DNA of 57,975 nt from Mycobacterium sp. KBS0706 (lineage in GTDB: Bacteria > Pseudomonadota > Alphaproteobacteria > DSM-16000 > Inquilinaceae): the NCBI RefSeq assembly GCF_005938675.2, contig NZ_VCCH02000052.1, positions 1-57,975 of the forward strand. The letters run 5' to 3'. The position numbers and the translations under genes were made by a program. Position 1 is the first letter of the stretch; each line of letters starts with the position of its first letter. Shown piece by piece: positions 23,999 through 32,890 of this stretch. The notes beneath the pieces were generated by a model. It worked only from the letters and a program-made list of their open reading frames with translations, ran no database searches and was not told the DNA's origin.

Positions 23999-25837
23999 AT
24001 GACCCCGCCGGCCGCCGCCCGCGCCGCGCCGGCGCTGCAGCCGGAACGCACCACCCATGCCATGCCCTTCGGCGCCGAGCTGCGCCCGGATGGCGGCACC
24101 CGCTTCCGCCTGTGGGCGCCGGATGCCGAGGCCGTGACCCTGCTGCTCGGCCAGGACGGCGCGCCCCTGCCCCTGGAGCGCCTGGACGACGGCTGGTTCG
24201 GCCGCATCGTGGCGGGCGCGCCGGCGGGCACGCCCTATCGCTACCGCCTGGCCGACGGCACCGCGGTGCCGGACCCGGCGTCACGGGCCCAGGACGGCGG
24301 CCCCTTCGGCCCGTCCCTGGTCACGGATCCGAACGCCTATGACTGGCAGGAAACCGACTGGCGCGGCCGCCCCTGGCACGAGGCGGTGGTCTATGAGCTG
24401 CATTGCGGCGCCATCGGCCGGCCGGGCGGCTTCGCCGCGGTGGAACGGCGGCTCGACCACCTCGCCAAGCTCGGCGTCACCGCCATCGAGCTGATGCCGG
24501 TCGCCGATTTCCCCGGCGCGCGCGGCTGGGGCTATGACGGGGTGCTGCCCTTCGCCCCGGCCTCGATCTACGGCACGCCGGACGACCTCAAGCGCCTGGT
24601 CGACGCCGCGCATCGGCGCGGGCTGATGGTGCTGCTGGACGTCGTCTACAACCATTTCGGCCCGGCCGGGAACTTCCTGCCGCTCTATGCGAAGTCCTTC
24701 TTCGACGCGGACCGGCCCACGCCCTGGGGTCCGGCGATCGACTTCCGCCGGCCGCAGGTGCGCGCCTTCTTCCGCCACAACGCCCTGTATTGGCTGGAGG
24801 AGTTCCGCTTCGACGGGCTGCGCCTCGACGCCGTGCACGCGATCCGGGACGACAGCCGGCCCGACATCCTGACCGAGATCGCCGGCGCCGTGCGCGCCAC
24901 CTTCCCCGACCGCCACATCCATCTGGTGCTGGAGAACGACCGCAACGAGGCGCGGCGGCTGCGCGGCACGCCCTGCCCCGCGGGATGCTACGAGGCGCAG
25001 TGGAACGACGATGTCCACCACGCCGCCCATGTCGCTTTGACCGGCGAGGATGACGGCTACTACGCCGACTATGCCGACGCCCCGGTGCCGCGGCTGGGCC
25101 GGGCCCTGGCCGAAGGCTTCGTCTACCAGGGCGACTGGTCGGAGCGGCGCCGTGCCCCGCGCGGCCAGCCCAGCGCCCATCTGCCGCCGACCGCCTTCGT
25201 CAACTTCCTGCAGAACCACGATCAGATCGGCAACCGCGCCCTCGGTGACCGGCTGACCGCCCTGGCCGAGCCGGCGGCGGTCGAGGCGATGACCGCGGTG
25301 CTGCTGCTGGCGCCGCAGATCCCGATGCTGTTCATGGGCGAGGAATGGGGCAGCCGCCAGCCCTTCCCGTTCTTCTGCGACTTCGAGGGCGAGCTGGCCG
25401 ATGCGGTGCGTCGCGGCCGGCGCGAGGAGTTCGCCCAGTTCGCAAGCTTCGCCGACGCGACCCTGCCCGACGCGCTCGACCCCGCCACCTACGAGTCTGC
25501 GGTGCTGCAGCAGCCTGACGACAGCGAGGCCGCCCGCCGGCTCGATCTGGTGCGGCGGCTGCTCGACATCCGGCAGCGGCGGGTGGTGCCGCTGCTGGCG
25601 CCGCGCGGGATCGGCCCCGGCATCGACCGCAGCCGCGGCCGGATGCTGGACGTCGCCTGGATGCTGAAGGGCGGCGGCTGGCTGCGCATCGTCGCCCATC
25701 TGGCGCCTGACAAAGGGCCAGCCTGGGAGGTGCCGGCCGGCGAGATCCTGTTCGAGAGCGCCTCCGGCCTCGCCGCCGCCTTGGCCGAAGGCGTGAAGGG
25801 CTGGGGCACGATCGCGGCGCTGGAGCCGCCGGCATGA
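23999..25837 (+). CDS. treZ: Malto-oligosyltrehalose trehalohydrolase
   Basis: A 612-residue GH13 enzyme that releases trehalose from maltooligosyl-trehalose. An N-terminal CBM48-like domain (residues about 25-110, FRLWAPDAEAVTLLL) precedes the barrel. Catalytic residues are visible: nucleophile Asp277 in FDGLRLDAVH, acid Glu312 in LVLENDRNE, and Asp408 in FLQNHDQIGN. The insertion YNHFGPAGNFLP is typical of TreZ rather than of branching enzyme. It starts with a GGAGGG site 8 bases upstream of the ATG. Its last four bases overlap treY (ATGA), so the two are translationally coupled. Substrate comes from TreY acting on chains released by GlgX/TreX. Confidence 0.95.
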   Translation: MTPPAAARAAPALQPERTTHAMPFGAELRPDGGTRFRLWAPDAEAVTLLLGQDGAPLPLERLDDGWFGRIVAGAPAGTPYRYRLADGTAVPDPASRAQDGGPFGPSLVTDPNAYDWQETDWRGRPWHEAVVYELHCGAIGRPGGFAAVERRLDHLAKLGVTAIELMPVADFPGARGWGYDGVLPFAPASIYGTPDDLKRLVDAAHRRGLMVLLDVVYNHFGPAGNFLPLYAKSFFDADRPTPWGPAIDFRRPQVRAFFRHNALYWLEEFRFDGLRLDAVHAIRDDSRPDILTEIAGAVRATFPDRHIHLVLENDRNEARRLRGTPCPAGCYEAQWNDDVHHAAHVALTGEDDGYYADYADAPVPRLGRALAEGFVYQGDWSERRRAPRGQPSAHLPPTAFVNFLQNHDQIGNRALGDRLTALAEPAAVEAMTAVLLLAPQIPMLFMGEEWGSRQPFPFFCDFEGELADAVRRGRREEFAQFASFADATLPDALDPATYESAVLQQPDDSEAARRLDLVRRLLDIRQRRVVPLLAPRGIGPGIDRSRGRMLDVAWMLKGGGWLRIVAHLAPDKGPAWEVPAGEILFESASGLAAALAEGVKGWGTIAALEPPA

Positions 25838-28338
25838 CCATGGTCGCCGACCCGCCCCGCGCCACCGCCCGGCTGCAGCTCCATGCCGGCTTCACGCTGG
25901 ACGACGCTTGCGCCGCCCTGCCCTATCTCGCCCGGCTCGGCATCAGCCATGTCTACGCCTCGCCGCTGCTGGCCGCCCGGCCGGGCTCGGCCCATGGCTA
26001 CGACGTCATCGACCCGACCCGGATCGACCCGGAGCGCGGCGGCGAGGCCGGCTTCGAGCGCTTCGCCGCGGCGCTGCGCTCCCACGGCCTGGGCCTGATC
26101 CTCGACATCGTGCCGAACCACATGGCGGCCAGCCTGGACAATCCCTGGTGGCGCGACGTGCTGGAGCACGGCCGGGCCAGCCCGCGCGCCGCCGTGTTCG
26201 ACATCGACTGGGACGCGCCGGGCAATCCCGGCCGGGTGCTGCTGCCGATCCTCGGCAGGCGCTATGGCGAGGCGCTGCGCGCCGGCGACATCCGGCTGAC
26301 CCGCGATCCCGCCACCGGCCGCCCCGTCATCGCCATCCCCGGCCACACCCTGCCGGTCGCCGCCGGCACGGTGGAGGCGATCGACGAGAGCCTGGGGCCG
26401 GACGCGCTGCATGCGGTGCTGGAGCGGCAGCATTACCGCCTGGCCCATTGGCGGGTGGCGGCGGCCGAGATCAACTACCGCCGCTTCTTCGACATCGACG
26501 ACCTGGTGGCGGTGCGGGTCGAGGACCCGGCGGTGTTCGACGCCACCCATGGCCGCATCCTCGCCGCCATCGCCGCCGGCCAGGTCCAGGGCCTGCGCAT
26601 CGACCATATCGACGGGCTGGCCGACCCGGCCGGCTATCTGGCCCGGCTGCGCCAGGCGGTCGACGCCGTCCGGCCCGGGCCCTTCATCCTCTGGGTCGAG
26701 AAGATCCTGGCCGAGGGCGAGGACCTGCCCGCCGCCTGGCCGGTCGAGGGCACCACCGGCTATGAGGTCGCCAACGCGATCCATGCGCTGCAGGTCGATC
26801 CGGCCGCCGCCGGCCCGATCCGCGCCGCCCATGCCCGCTTCACCGGCGACCAGGGCAGCATGACCGCCACCATCCGAAGCTGCCGCCGCGCCGTGATCGA
26901 GGGCAGCCTGGCCGCGCCCTTCGAGGCGCTGGTCGACGCCATCGACCGGCTGGCCTATGCCGGCTGGGAGAACCGCGACCTGACCCGCGCCGCGCTGCGC
27001 CAGGCCCTGGCCGCGGTGATCGAGCAGCTGTCCGCCTATCGCGGCTATCGCGACGGCCCGACCTTCGGCCTCGACGCCGCGATCGCCCGGGCCCGCGACG
27101 CCACGCCCGGGCCGGCGCTGGATTTCGTGGCGACGCTCCTGACCGGTCGGATCCCGGGCGACGAGGCCGCGTTGGTGCTGCAGCGCTTCCAGCAGCTGAC
27201 CGGCGCGGTCGCGGCCAAGGCGGTGGAGGACGCGGCCTTCTACCGCCACCTGCCCCTCGCCTCGCTGAACGAGGTCGGCGGCTGGCCCGAGCGCTTCGGC
27301 CTCGAGCCGGACGATGTCCACGCCGTCTTCGCCCGCCGTCGGCGCGACGCGCCGGATGCCCTGTCGGCGCTGTCGACCCATGACCACAAGCGCGGCGCCG
27401 ATGTCCGCGCCCGCCTCGCGGCGCTGACCGAGCTGGCGCCGGAATGGCAGTCCGGCCTCACCGCCTGGTCGGCCCTGCTGGCGCCGCATCGCGGCGGCAC
27501 CGCCGATCGCCCGGTGCCGAGCCGCCGGCACGAGCACCTGTTCACCCAGACCGTGCTGGGCACCTGGCCCGCCGGCGGCCCGGACAAGGATTATGCCGAC
27601 CGGATCGCGGCCTACCTGCTGAAGGCGGCGCGCGAGGGCAAGGACGAGACCAGCTGGACCGACCCGGACCAGGCCTATGAGGCCGGGCTGGAGCGCTTCG
27701 TCCGCGCCGCCCTGGACCCGGCCGGTCCCTTCCCGGCCGCAATCGCGCCCTTCGCCGAGCGCGTCGCCCGCATCGGCGCCGTCAACGGCCTGGCCCAGCT
27801 GGCGCTGCAGATGACCCTGCCCGGCGTGCCCGACCTGTACCAGGGCACCGAGGAATGGGACCTGTCGCTGGTCGACCCGGACAACCGCCGCCCGGTCGAG
27901 TGGGACCGGCTGGCGCGGCAGCTTGACGACATCGCCGAGGCCGATCCGGCGGAGCTGGCCGCGGCCTGGCCGGACGGGCGGATCAAGCACTGGCTGGCGG
28001 CGCGGCTGCTGCGCCTGCGCCGCGACGACCCGGCGCTGTTCGCCCGCGGCGATTACGCGCCGGTGCCGGTGCAGGGCCCGGCGGCGGCACATGTCGTGGC
28101 GTGGCGCCGGTCGCTGGACGACCGGCACCTGGTCGTCGCCGTGCCGCGGCTGGTGGCCGGCCAGCTGAACGGGGCGCTCGGCCTGACCGGCTTCGACGGC
28201 ACGGCCCTGGCGCTGCCGGATGCAATCGATGGTGGGGGTGGAGAGCGAGGGAATGGGGACAGCCGGGCCGATCTCGGCCCCGTCTTCGGCCGGCTGCCGG
28301 TGTTCCTGCATCGACTTGGAGGTCGCGATGGTGAATAG
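25834..28338 (+). CDS. treY: Malto-oligosyltrehalose synthase
   Basis: An 834-residue GH13 intramolecular transglucosylase that turns the reducing-end alpha-1,4 bond of a maltodextrin into the alpha-1,1 bond of trehalose. Diagnostic blocks are YLARLGISHVYASPLL with GSAHGYDVID near the N-terminus, VPNHMA, the nucleophile Asp257 in LRIDHIDGL, the acid in LWVEKIL, and STHDHKRGADVRARL carrying the third acid. Length fits the family (about 750-900). It overlaps treZ by four bases and is itself overlapped at its 3' end by the next gene, showing tight operon structure. Confidence 0.95.
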   Translation: MTMVADPPRATARLQLHAGFTLDDACAALPYLARLGISHVYASPLLAARPGSAHGYDVIDPTRIDPERGGEAGFERFAAALRSHGLGLILDIVPNHMAASLDNPWWRDVLEHGRASPRAAVFDIDWDAPGNPGRVLLPILGRRYGEALRAGDIRLTRDPATGRPVIAIPGHTLPVAAGTVEAIDESLGPDALHAVLERQHYRLAHWRVAAAEINYRRFFDIDDLVAVRVEDPAVFDATHGRILAAIAAGQVQGLRIDHIDGLADPAGYLARLRQAVDAVRPGPFILWVEKILAEGEDLPAAWPVEGTTGYEVANAIHALQVDPAAAGPIRAAHARFTGDQGSMTATIRSCRRAVIEGSLAAPFEALVDAIDRLAYAGWENRDLTRAALRQALAAVIEQLSAYRGYRDGPTFGLDAAIARARDATPGPALDFVATLLTGRIPGDEAALVLQRFQQLTGAVAAKAVEDAAFYRHLPLASLNEVGGWPERFGLEPDDVHAVFARRRRDAPDALSALSTHDHKRGADVRARLAALTELAPEWQSGLTAWSALLAPHRGGTADRPVPSRRHEHLFTQTVLGTWPAGGPDKDYADRIAAYLLKAAREGKDETSWTDPDQAYEAGLERFVRAALDPAGPFPAAIAPFAERVARIGAVNGLAQLALQMTLPGVPDLYQGTEEWDLSLVDPDNRRPVEWDRLARQLDDIAEADPAELAAAWPDGRIKHWLAARLLRLRRDDPALFARGDYAPVPVQGPAAAHVVAWRRSLDDRHLVVAVPRLVAGQLNGALGLTGFDGTALALPDAIDGGGGERGNGDSRADLGPVFGRLPVFLHRLGGRDGE

Positions 28339-28861
28339 GATGCTTCGCCTGATCTCGAACCCCGCCGCGCAGGGCGGGCCCGGCCTGCCGCTGCCCCGCA
28401 CCCCCGCCGCCCCCGACGAGCCGCAGCGCGAGCATTTCGAGCGGCTGGGCCTGAGGGTCGCCGCCACCGGCCCGGAGCGGATCGAGCTGACCGGCTGCTT
28501 CGCCGAGCGCGTCGACATCCGCGCCGTCGCCCACCCGCCGGAGGATGACGAGGAGACAGCGCCGGTGGTCTGGGACGTGCTCGGCCATTGGCGCAAGCGG
28601 CGCCGGCTGTGCCTGTACCCGACCGATCTCGACGAATGGCTCGGCCTGCGCCCGGTCGACGCCTTCGCCCTGTTGCGCGGCCTGCGGAACGATGCGCTGG
28701 CCGAGGCGTTGGGACCCTCGGCGGCCACCGACGTGTTCGACTGGCGCGGCCACCGCGTGCTCAACCCCTTCCGCGACCGCTTCGGCAACGAGACCAGCCC
28801 GGCGTGCGAATACGGGGCGGATTACCGGCTGTGGCGGGCCCGCTGGCGCGAGGCGCTGTGA
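28328..28861 (+). CDS. Conserved hypothetical protein in the trehalose operon
   Basis: A 177-residue protein I do not recognise. The start at 28328 overlaps treY by 11 bases and has GGAGG 6 bases upstream; an alternative ATG is at 28340. It is acidic to neutral, with no signal peptide or membrane helix. Distinctive features are PVVWDVLGHWRKRRRLCLYP and, at the C-terminus, an aromatic FRDRFGNETSPACEYGADYRLW run. Three cysteines are scattered and do not form a recognisable metal site. Its position between treY and glgX suggests an accessory role in glycogen or trehalose metabolism, but there is no direct evidence. Confidence 0.7.
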   Translation: MVNRMLRLISNPAAQGGPGLPLPRTPAAPDEPQREHFERLGLRVAATGPERIELTGCFAERVDIRAVAHPPEDDEETAPVVWDVLGHWRKRRRLCLYPTDLDEWLGLRPVDAFALLRGLRNDALAEALGPSAATDVFDWRGHRVLNPFRDRFGNETSPACEYGADYRLWRARWREAL

Positions 28862-28926
28862 GGGGCGGCGGGGCCGAACCTGAGGAACAAGCCGATAACC
28901 GCGACGTTACGGATGGGCCGGAGCCA

Positions 28927-29040
28927 CCCCCTCACCCGAAATCGCTGACGCGATTTCGACCTCTCCCCGAGGAGAGGTGAATTCCCTCTCCTCGGGGAGA
29001 GGGGGGGCCCGACGCCGAAGGCGGCGGGAGGGTGAGGGGG
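28927..29040. repeat. Inverted-repeat intergenic element upstream of glgX
   Basis: A 114-base element made of nested inverted repeats. CCCCCTCACCC at the left end pairs with GGGTGAGGGGG at the right end. CCTCTCC-type arms around 28960-29005 (CTCTCCCCGAGGAGAG and CTCTCCTCGGGGAGAG) form a strong central hairpin. GAAATCGC-TGAC-GCGATTTC at 28938-28958 forms a smaller stem on one side. Such mosaic elements are widespread in high-GC alphaproteobacteria. It lies within the operon, between the hypothetical gene and glgX, and could stabilise or attenuate the transcript. Confidence 0.7.
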
Positions 29041-29103
29041 AGTGCGGACGGTGCCTTGCAGAGAGGCGGGCGAAGACAGAGCCGGCCGGAGGGGAAAGAA
29101 CGG

Positions 29104-31236
29104 ATGAAGCGGGTAAGGCCGGCGGCCATCCGGGTGCTGGAGGGTCAGCCCTTCCCGCTCGGCGCCACCTGGGACGGGCTGGGTGTGAACTTCGCCCTGT
29201 TCTCGGCCAACGCCACCAAGGTCGAGCTGTGCCTGTTCGACGACGAGGGCAAGCGCGAGCTCGCCCGGGTCGAGCTGCCGGAATACACCGACGAGGTCTG
29301 GCACGGCTACCTGCCCGACGCCCGCCCCGGCACGATCTACGGCTATCGCGTGCACGGCCCCTACGAGCCGGCCGCCGGCCACCGCTTCAACCCGAACAAG
29401 CTGCTGCTCGACCCCTATGCCAAGCGGCTGGTCGGGCAGCTGAGCTGGGACGACGCGCTGTTCGGCTACACCATCGGCGCGCCGGAGGAGGACCTGTCTT
29501 TCGACAGCCGCGACAGCGCCCCCTTCATGCCGAAATGCCGGGTGGTGGATCCCGCCTTCACCTGGGGCCGCTCGCGCCCTCCGGCCATCGGCTGGGACCG
29601 CAGCGTGGTCTACGAGCTGCATGTCCGCGGCTACACCATGCGCCACCCGGCGGTGCCGCGGCGCCAGCGCGGCACCTTCGCCGGGCTCGGCCACCCCGAG
29701 GTGGTCGGCCATCTGAAGAGCCTCGGCGCCACCACGGTCGAGCTGATGCCGGTGCACGCCTTCGTCCAGGACCGGCACCTGCTGGAGCGGGGCCTGAGCA
29801 ACTTCTGGGGCTACAACACCATCGGCTTCTTCGCGCCGCACCCCGCCTATTCCGCCACCGGCGAGACCGCCGAGTTCAAGGAGATGGTGGCGCGGCTGCA
29901 CGATGCCGGGCTCGAGGTCATCCTCGACGTCGTCTACAACCACACGGCCGAGGGCAATGAGCGCGGCCCCACCCTCTCGCTCAAGGGCATCGACAACGCC
30001 AACTACTACCGGCTGGCGGAGGACAAGCGCTACTACATCAACGACACCGGCACCGGCAACACGCTGAATCTCAGCCACCAGCGGGTGCTGCAGATGGTGA
30101 CCGACAGCCTGCGCTACTGGGTCACCGAGATGGGGGTCGACGGCTTCCGCTTCGACCTCGCCACCATCCTCGGCCGCGAGGCGCACGGCTTCGACGAGGG
30201 CGGCGGCTTCCTCGACAGCTGCCGCCAGGACCCGGTGCTGGAAAGCGTGACGCTGGTCGCCGAGCCCTGGGACCTCGGCCCCGGCGGCTACCAGGTCGGC
30301 GGCTTCCCGCCCGGCTGGGCCGAGTGGAACGACCGCTTCCGCAACACCGCCCGCGCCTTCTGGAAGGGCGACGAGGGCAAGGTGGCCGACCTCGCCTCCC
30401 GCCTCGCCGCCTCGGGCGACCTGTTCAACCGCCGCGGCCGCCGGCCCTGGGCCAGCGTCAACTTCGTCACCGCCCATGACGGCTTCACGCTGAACGACCT
30501 CGTCTCCTACAACGACCGGCACAATGAGGCGAATGGCGAGGACAACCGCGACGGCCATTCCGACAACCTGTCCTGGAACCACGGCGCCGAGGGCCCGACC
30601 GACGACCCGGCCATCCGCGCCCTGCGCGAGCGGCAGAAGCGCAACCTGCTGGCCACGCTGCTCTTGTCCCAGGGCACGCCGATGGTGCTGGGCGGCGACG
30701 AGTTCGGCCGCACCCAGCGGGGCAACAACAACGCCTATTGCCAGGACAACGAGATCGGCTGGGTGGATTGGGCGGCGATCGGCGAGGACGGCCGCCGGCT
30801 GACCCAGTTCACCCGCCGGCTGATCGGGCTGCGCCAGCGCTTCCCGGTGCTGCGCCGCACCCGCTTCCTGACCGGCCTCTACAACGAGGAGCTGGACGTC
30901 AAGGACGTGGCCTGGCTGCGCCCGGACGGGCAGGAGATGGAGAACGGCGACTGGACCAACCCGCAGACCCGCTGCCTGGGCATGCTGATCGACGGCCGCG
31001 CCCAGCCGACCGGCATCCGCCGCCGCGGCTCCGAGGCGACGCTGCTGCTCCTGCTGAACGCCCACCACGAGCCGGTGCCCTTCCTGCTGCCGGAGGTCCC
31101 GGACGGCGCCTTCTGGACCGCGCTGATCGACACGGCCGAGCCGGAGGCGGCGCCGAAGGGGCATCTGCCGGCGGGGAAGACTTTTGCGCTGCAGGGCCGG
31201 GCGGTGGTGCTGCTGTCGGCGCAGACGGGGGTGTGA
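29104..31236 (+). CDS. glgX: Glycogen debranching enzyme GlgX/TreX (isoamylase type)
   Basis: A 710-residue GH13 debranching enzyme that hydrolyses alpha-1,6 branches of glycogen. Domains: N-terminal CBM48 (residues about 10-100, GATWDGLGVNFALFSANAT), then the barrel with nucleophile Asp351 in GFRFDLATIL, acid Glu387 in LVAEPWDLG and Asp459 in VTAHDGFTLNDLVSYN. The long NGEDNRDGHSDNLSWN loop is typical of GlgX/TreX. Sitting downstream of treZ and treY, it supplies linear maltodextrins to TreY (the TreX-TreY-TreZ route). I start at the ATG at 29104 (GGAGGGG upstream); the longer ORF would read through the intergenic repeat. Confidence 0.94.
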   Translation: MKRVRPAAIRVLEGQPFPLGATWDGLGVNFALFSANATKVELCLFDDEGKRELARVELPEYTDEVWHGYLPDARPGTIYGYRVHGPYEPAAGHRFNPNKLLLDPYAKRLVGQLSWDDALFGYTIGAPEEDLSFDSRDSAPFMPKCRVVDPAFTWGRSRPPAIGWDRSVVYELHVRGYTMRHPAVPRRQRGTFAGLGHPEVVGHLKSLGATTVELMPVHAFVQDRHLLERGLSNFWGYNTIGFFAPHPAYSATGETAEFKEMVARLHDAGLEVILDVVYNHTAEGNERGPTLSLKGIDNANYYRLAEDKRYYINDTGTGNTLNLSHQRVLQMVTDSLRYWVTEMGVDGFRFDLATILGREAHGFDEGGGFLDSCRQDPVLESVTLVAEPWDLGPGGYQVGGFPPGWAEWNDRFRNTARAFWKGDEGKVADLASRLAASGDLFNRRGRRPWASVNFVTAHDGFTLNDLVSYNDRHNEANGEDNRDGHSDNLSWNHGAEGPTDDPAIRALRERQKRNLLATLLLSQGTPMVLGGDEFGRTQRGNNNAYCQDNEIGWVDWAAIGEDGRRLTQFTRRLIGLRQRFPVLRRTRFLTGLYNEELDVKDVAWLRPDGQEMENGDWTNPQTRCLGMLIDGRAQPTGIRRRGSEATLLLLLNAHHEPVPFLLPEVPDGAFWTALIDTAEPEAAPKGHLPAGKTFALQGRAVVLLSAQTGV

Positions 31237-31276
31237 GGAAAAGCACCCTCGTCATTCGGCAAAGAAATTGTAGCTC

Positions 31277-32311
31277 TCAGTCTAATTTCACCTGATTCAG
31301 TCCTTTTTTCAGACCAGAAACAACTTTGTCCAGATTTTTCCTTATATCTGTAACCGAAATACTTGCTTTGAGTAGAATCTCCATGCTTCTATATCTACTA
31401 TCATCTTCTGGCTCCCATCCATGAGAAGCCAATATGTCTTTTGCGCTTTTGAGTTTTGCTGACCACAATTTGTCTATTCCCGTTCTATTTTCAATTCCGG
31501 TCGCTTGGTTTTTAAATACGACCGAAACCGAATTGGATTTTATATCTCCTACGACAGAAACAACCCGACCAAGTTTAGCAGATCTGGAAAATTCATATCC
31601 ATTTATCGCAACCTCGTATTTGTATTCTTCAGAACGACTAAGGATCTCCTCAGCCCAATAATCGACCGGTAGCTTTTCATAGGCCCCCTCAACAGCTGCA
31701 GCCAGAAGATCCAGCTCTGCCTTTATCTGTGTCATATTTAAACGATCCTTTTGATTCGGACACGTGGCTTGCCGAATCAACCGCCTAAGACGTTCCGGAA
31801 GAGATCGCCACTGCAAGCCGGGTTCATTCCGTATCTTGGTCTCCAACATTTCTTCCCATTCTTTTGCCGCGCTACCTCCTGTTGGCGGTGGGACGCGTGC
31901 AAACGCATAGAACAGTGACATTCCAACGCCGTAAGAATCCACCAATGTCGTCCTAGCCGCATCTCCATCTCCCTTTAATTGCTCCGGGGCGTAGTATCCC
32001 GCTTCCTCTATGTTTCCAGATATCGACTGTCCTTTCGCGTTTGCATGCCAAGACATATCATAATTCAAAAGAATAACTTCAAATCGATCTGTATGATTTA
32101 AAATATTTTCTTCCAAATATGAAAATATATTGGGAATCATGATGCTAGATGGCCGTACGTCTCGATGCATTACACCTTGCGGCAGATTGTGACTATATAT
32201 CAAATGACTACAAACATTCGACATAACATAAATGAGACCCGGCCACGGCTCCAGCATTGATGCAGGAACTACGTCATTTAAACTTGCGCCCTCAACATAC
32301 TCCATGATCAT
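31277..32311 (-). CDS. Protein kinase C-lobe fragment (third piece of the SIR2-kinase gene)
   Basis: A 344-residue fragment from an internal ATG. It begins in kinase strand beta-5 (MIMEYVEGASL) and has the catalytic loop HRDVRPSS (residues 49-56), a DFG-like YDMS (Asp85), the APE motif at 108-110 and DSYGVGMSLFYAF. The catalytic-loop Lys is Arg and the metal-binding Asn is Ser, so activity is doubtful even in an intact protein. Residues about 210-344 form a C-terminal domain I do not recognise, rich in Ser, Lys and Val. Without the N-lobe encoded upstream of the TAG at 32414 it cannot bind ATP, so as a separate protein it is probably non-functional. Confidence 0.6.
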   Translation of the reverse strand: MIMEYVEGASLNDVVPASMLEPWPGLIYVMSNVCSHLIYSHNLPQGVMHRDVRPSSIMIPNIFSYLEENILNHTDRFEVILLNYDMSWHANAKGQSISGNIEEAGYYAPEQLKGDGDAARTTLVDSYGVGMSLFYAFARVPPPTGGSAAKEWEEMLETKIRNEPGLQWRSLPERLRRLIRQATCPNQKDRLNMTQIKAELDLLAAAVEGAYEKLPVDYWAEEILSRSEEYKYEVAINGYEFSRSAKLGRVVSVVGDIKSNSVSVVFKNQATGIENRTGIDKLWSAKLKSAKDILASHGWEPEDDSRYRSMEILLKASISVTDIRKNLDKVVSGLKKGLNQVKLD

Positions 32312-32413
32312 CGAAGTAGGTATCTCAAATGCTTCTACGAGATGGGCCGTTCCGGGAACGTCAGCATTTGTCAGATAATGCAGAGACTGAACCCCTCGGC
32401 GGAAACTCTCAAT

Positions 32414-32890
32414 CTATGGGCCAGATTTAAGATTCTCTATAAGTAGAATTTTTAGTGCGAGTTTTCTACCCTCATTGTCCGAAAGCTCCCATATAGTGGA
32501 AAAAGGTGATCCATGGACTTTTCCAACAACCCTGTATCCGTAGAATATGTTTTGTGGCTCATCCGGCGTAATATGCCAGGCTTGGTGCACATTGGATGAA
32601 TAGGTAGAAAGAAAACTCATGTAAGATGGATCAGAAGTATTAGAAGAGGTTTCTTCCAGTATCTTTTTCGCAAATCCAGATAACTTTTTTCTAAGATCGT
32701 CGTCATCAAGCATTCGAAGCTCTCGAGAGCTCGGCAAACTCTCAACCCTATCAACATCTGGAACAATGGTCGCAGCAGGGGTGTCGTGAGAGGTGAAATT
32801 TATTATATCTCCAAATAACTCACGCAATGGAGGGATATGACGAAGAGATTCTTGCCCCTCTTTAATAGGAGTGTAGCTGATTATCTGCAC
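32414..32890 (-). CDS. SIR2 C-terminus/kinase N-lobe fragment (second piece)
   Basis: A 158-residue ORF ending at an in-frame TAG. Residues 1-30 (IISYTP to LREL) are the displaced end of the SIR2 domain. Residues 35-110 are a linker. Residues about 115-158 are the start of a protein kinase: GYRVVGKVHGSPFSTIWEL is the glycine-rich loop and LALKIL carries the ATP-anchoring Lys147. Translation of kinase sequence continues without a frame change beyond the stop, proving that the kinase was once contiguous. It overlaps the SIR2 fragment by 10 bases, but only because of the frameshift. Confidence 0.6.
   Translation of the reverse strand: MQIISYTPIKEGQESLRHIPPLRELFGDIINFTSHDTPAATIVPDVDRVESLPSSRELRMLDDDDLRKKLSGFAKKILEETSSNTSDPSYMSFLSTYSSNVHQAWHITPDEPQNIFYGYRVVGKVHGSPFSTIWELSDNEGRKLALKILLIENLKSGP

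Noticed and set aside
25489..28788. A 1099-residue minus-strand ORF opposite treY.
   Set aside because: It lies antisense to a well-supported gene, is arginine/glycine/glutamine-rich with no family motifs, and is explained by high GC third positions.
28822..31164. A 780-residue minus-strand ORF opposite glgX.
   Set aside because: Antisense shadow of a clear GH13 gene; composition is repetitive Ala/Val/Gly/Arg and carries no domains.
32414..32416. TAG in the kinase read as programmed read-through or as pyrrolysine.
   Set aside because: No pyrrolysine genes are visible, the next bases do not match known strong read-through contexts, and a second lesion (frameshift) in the same gene points to decay or sequencing error.
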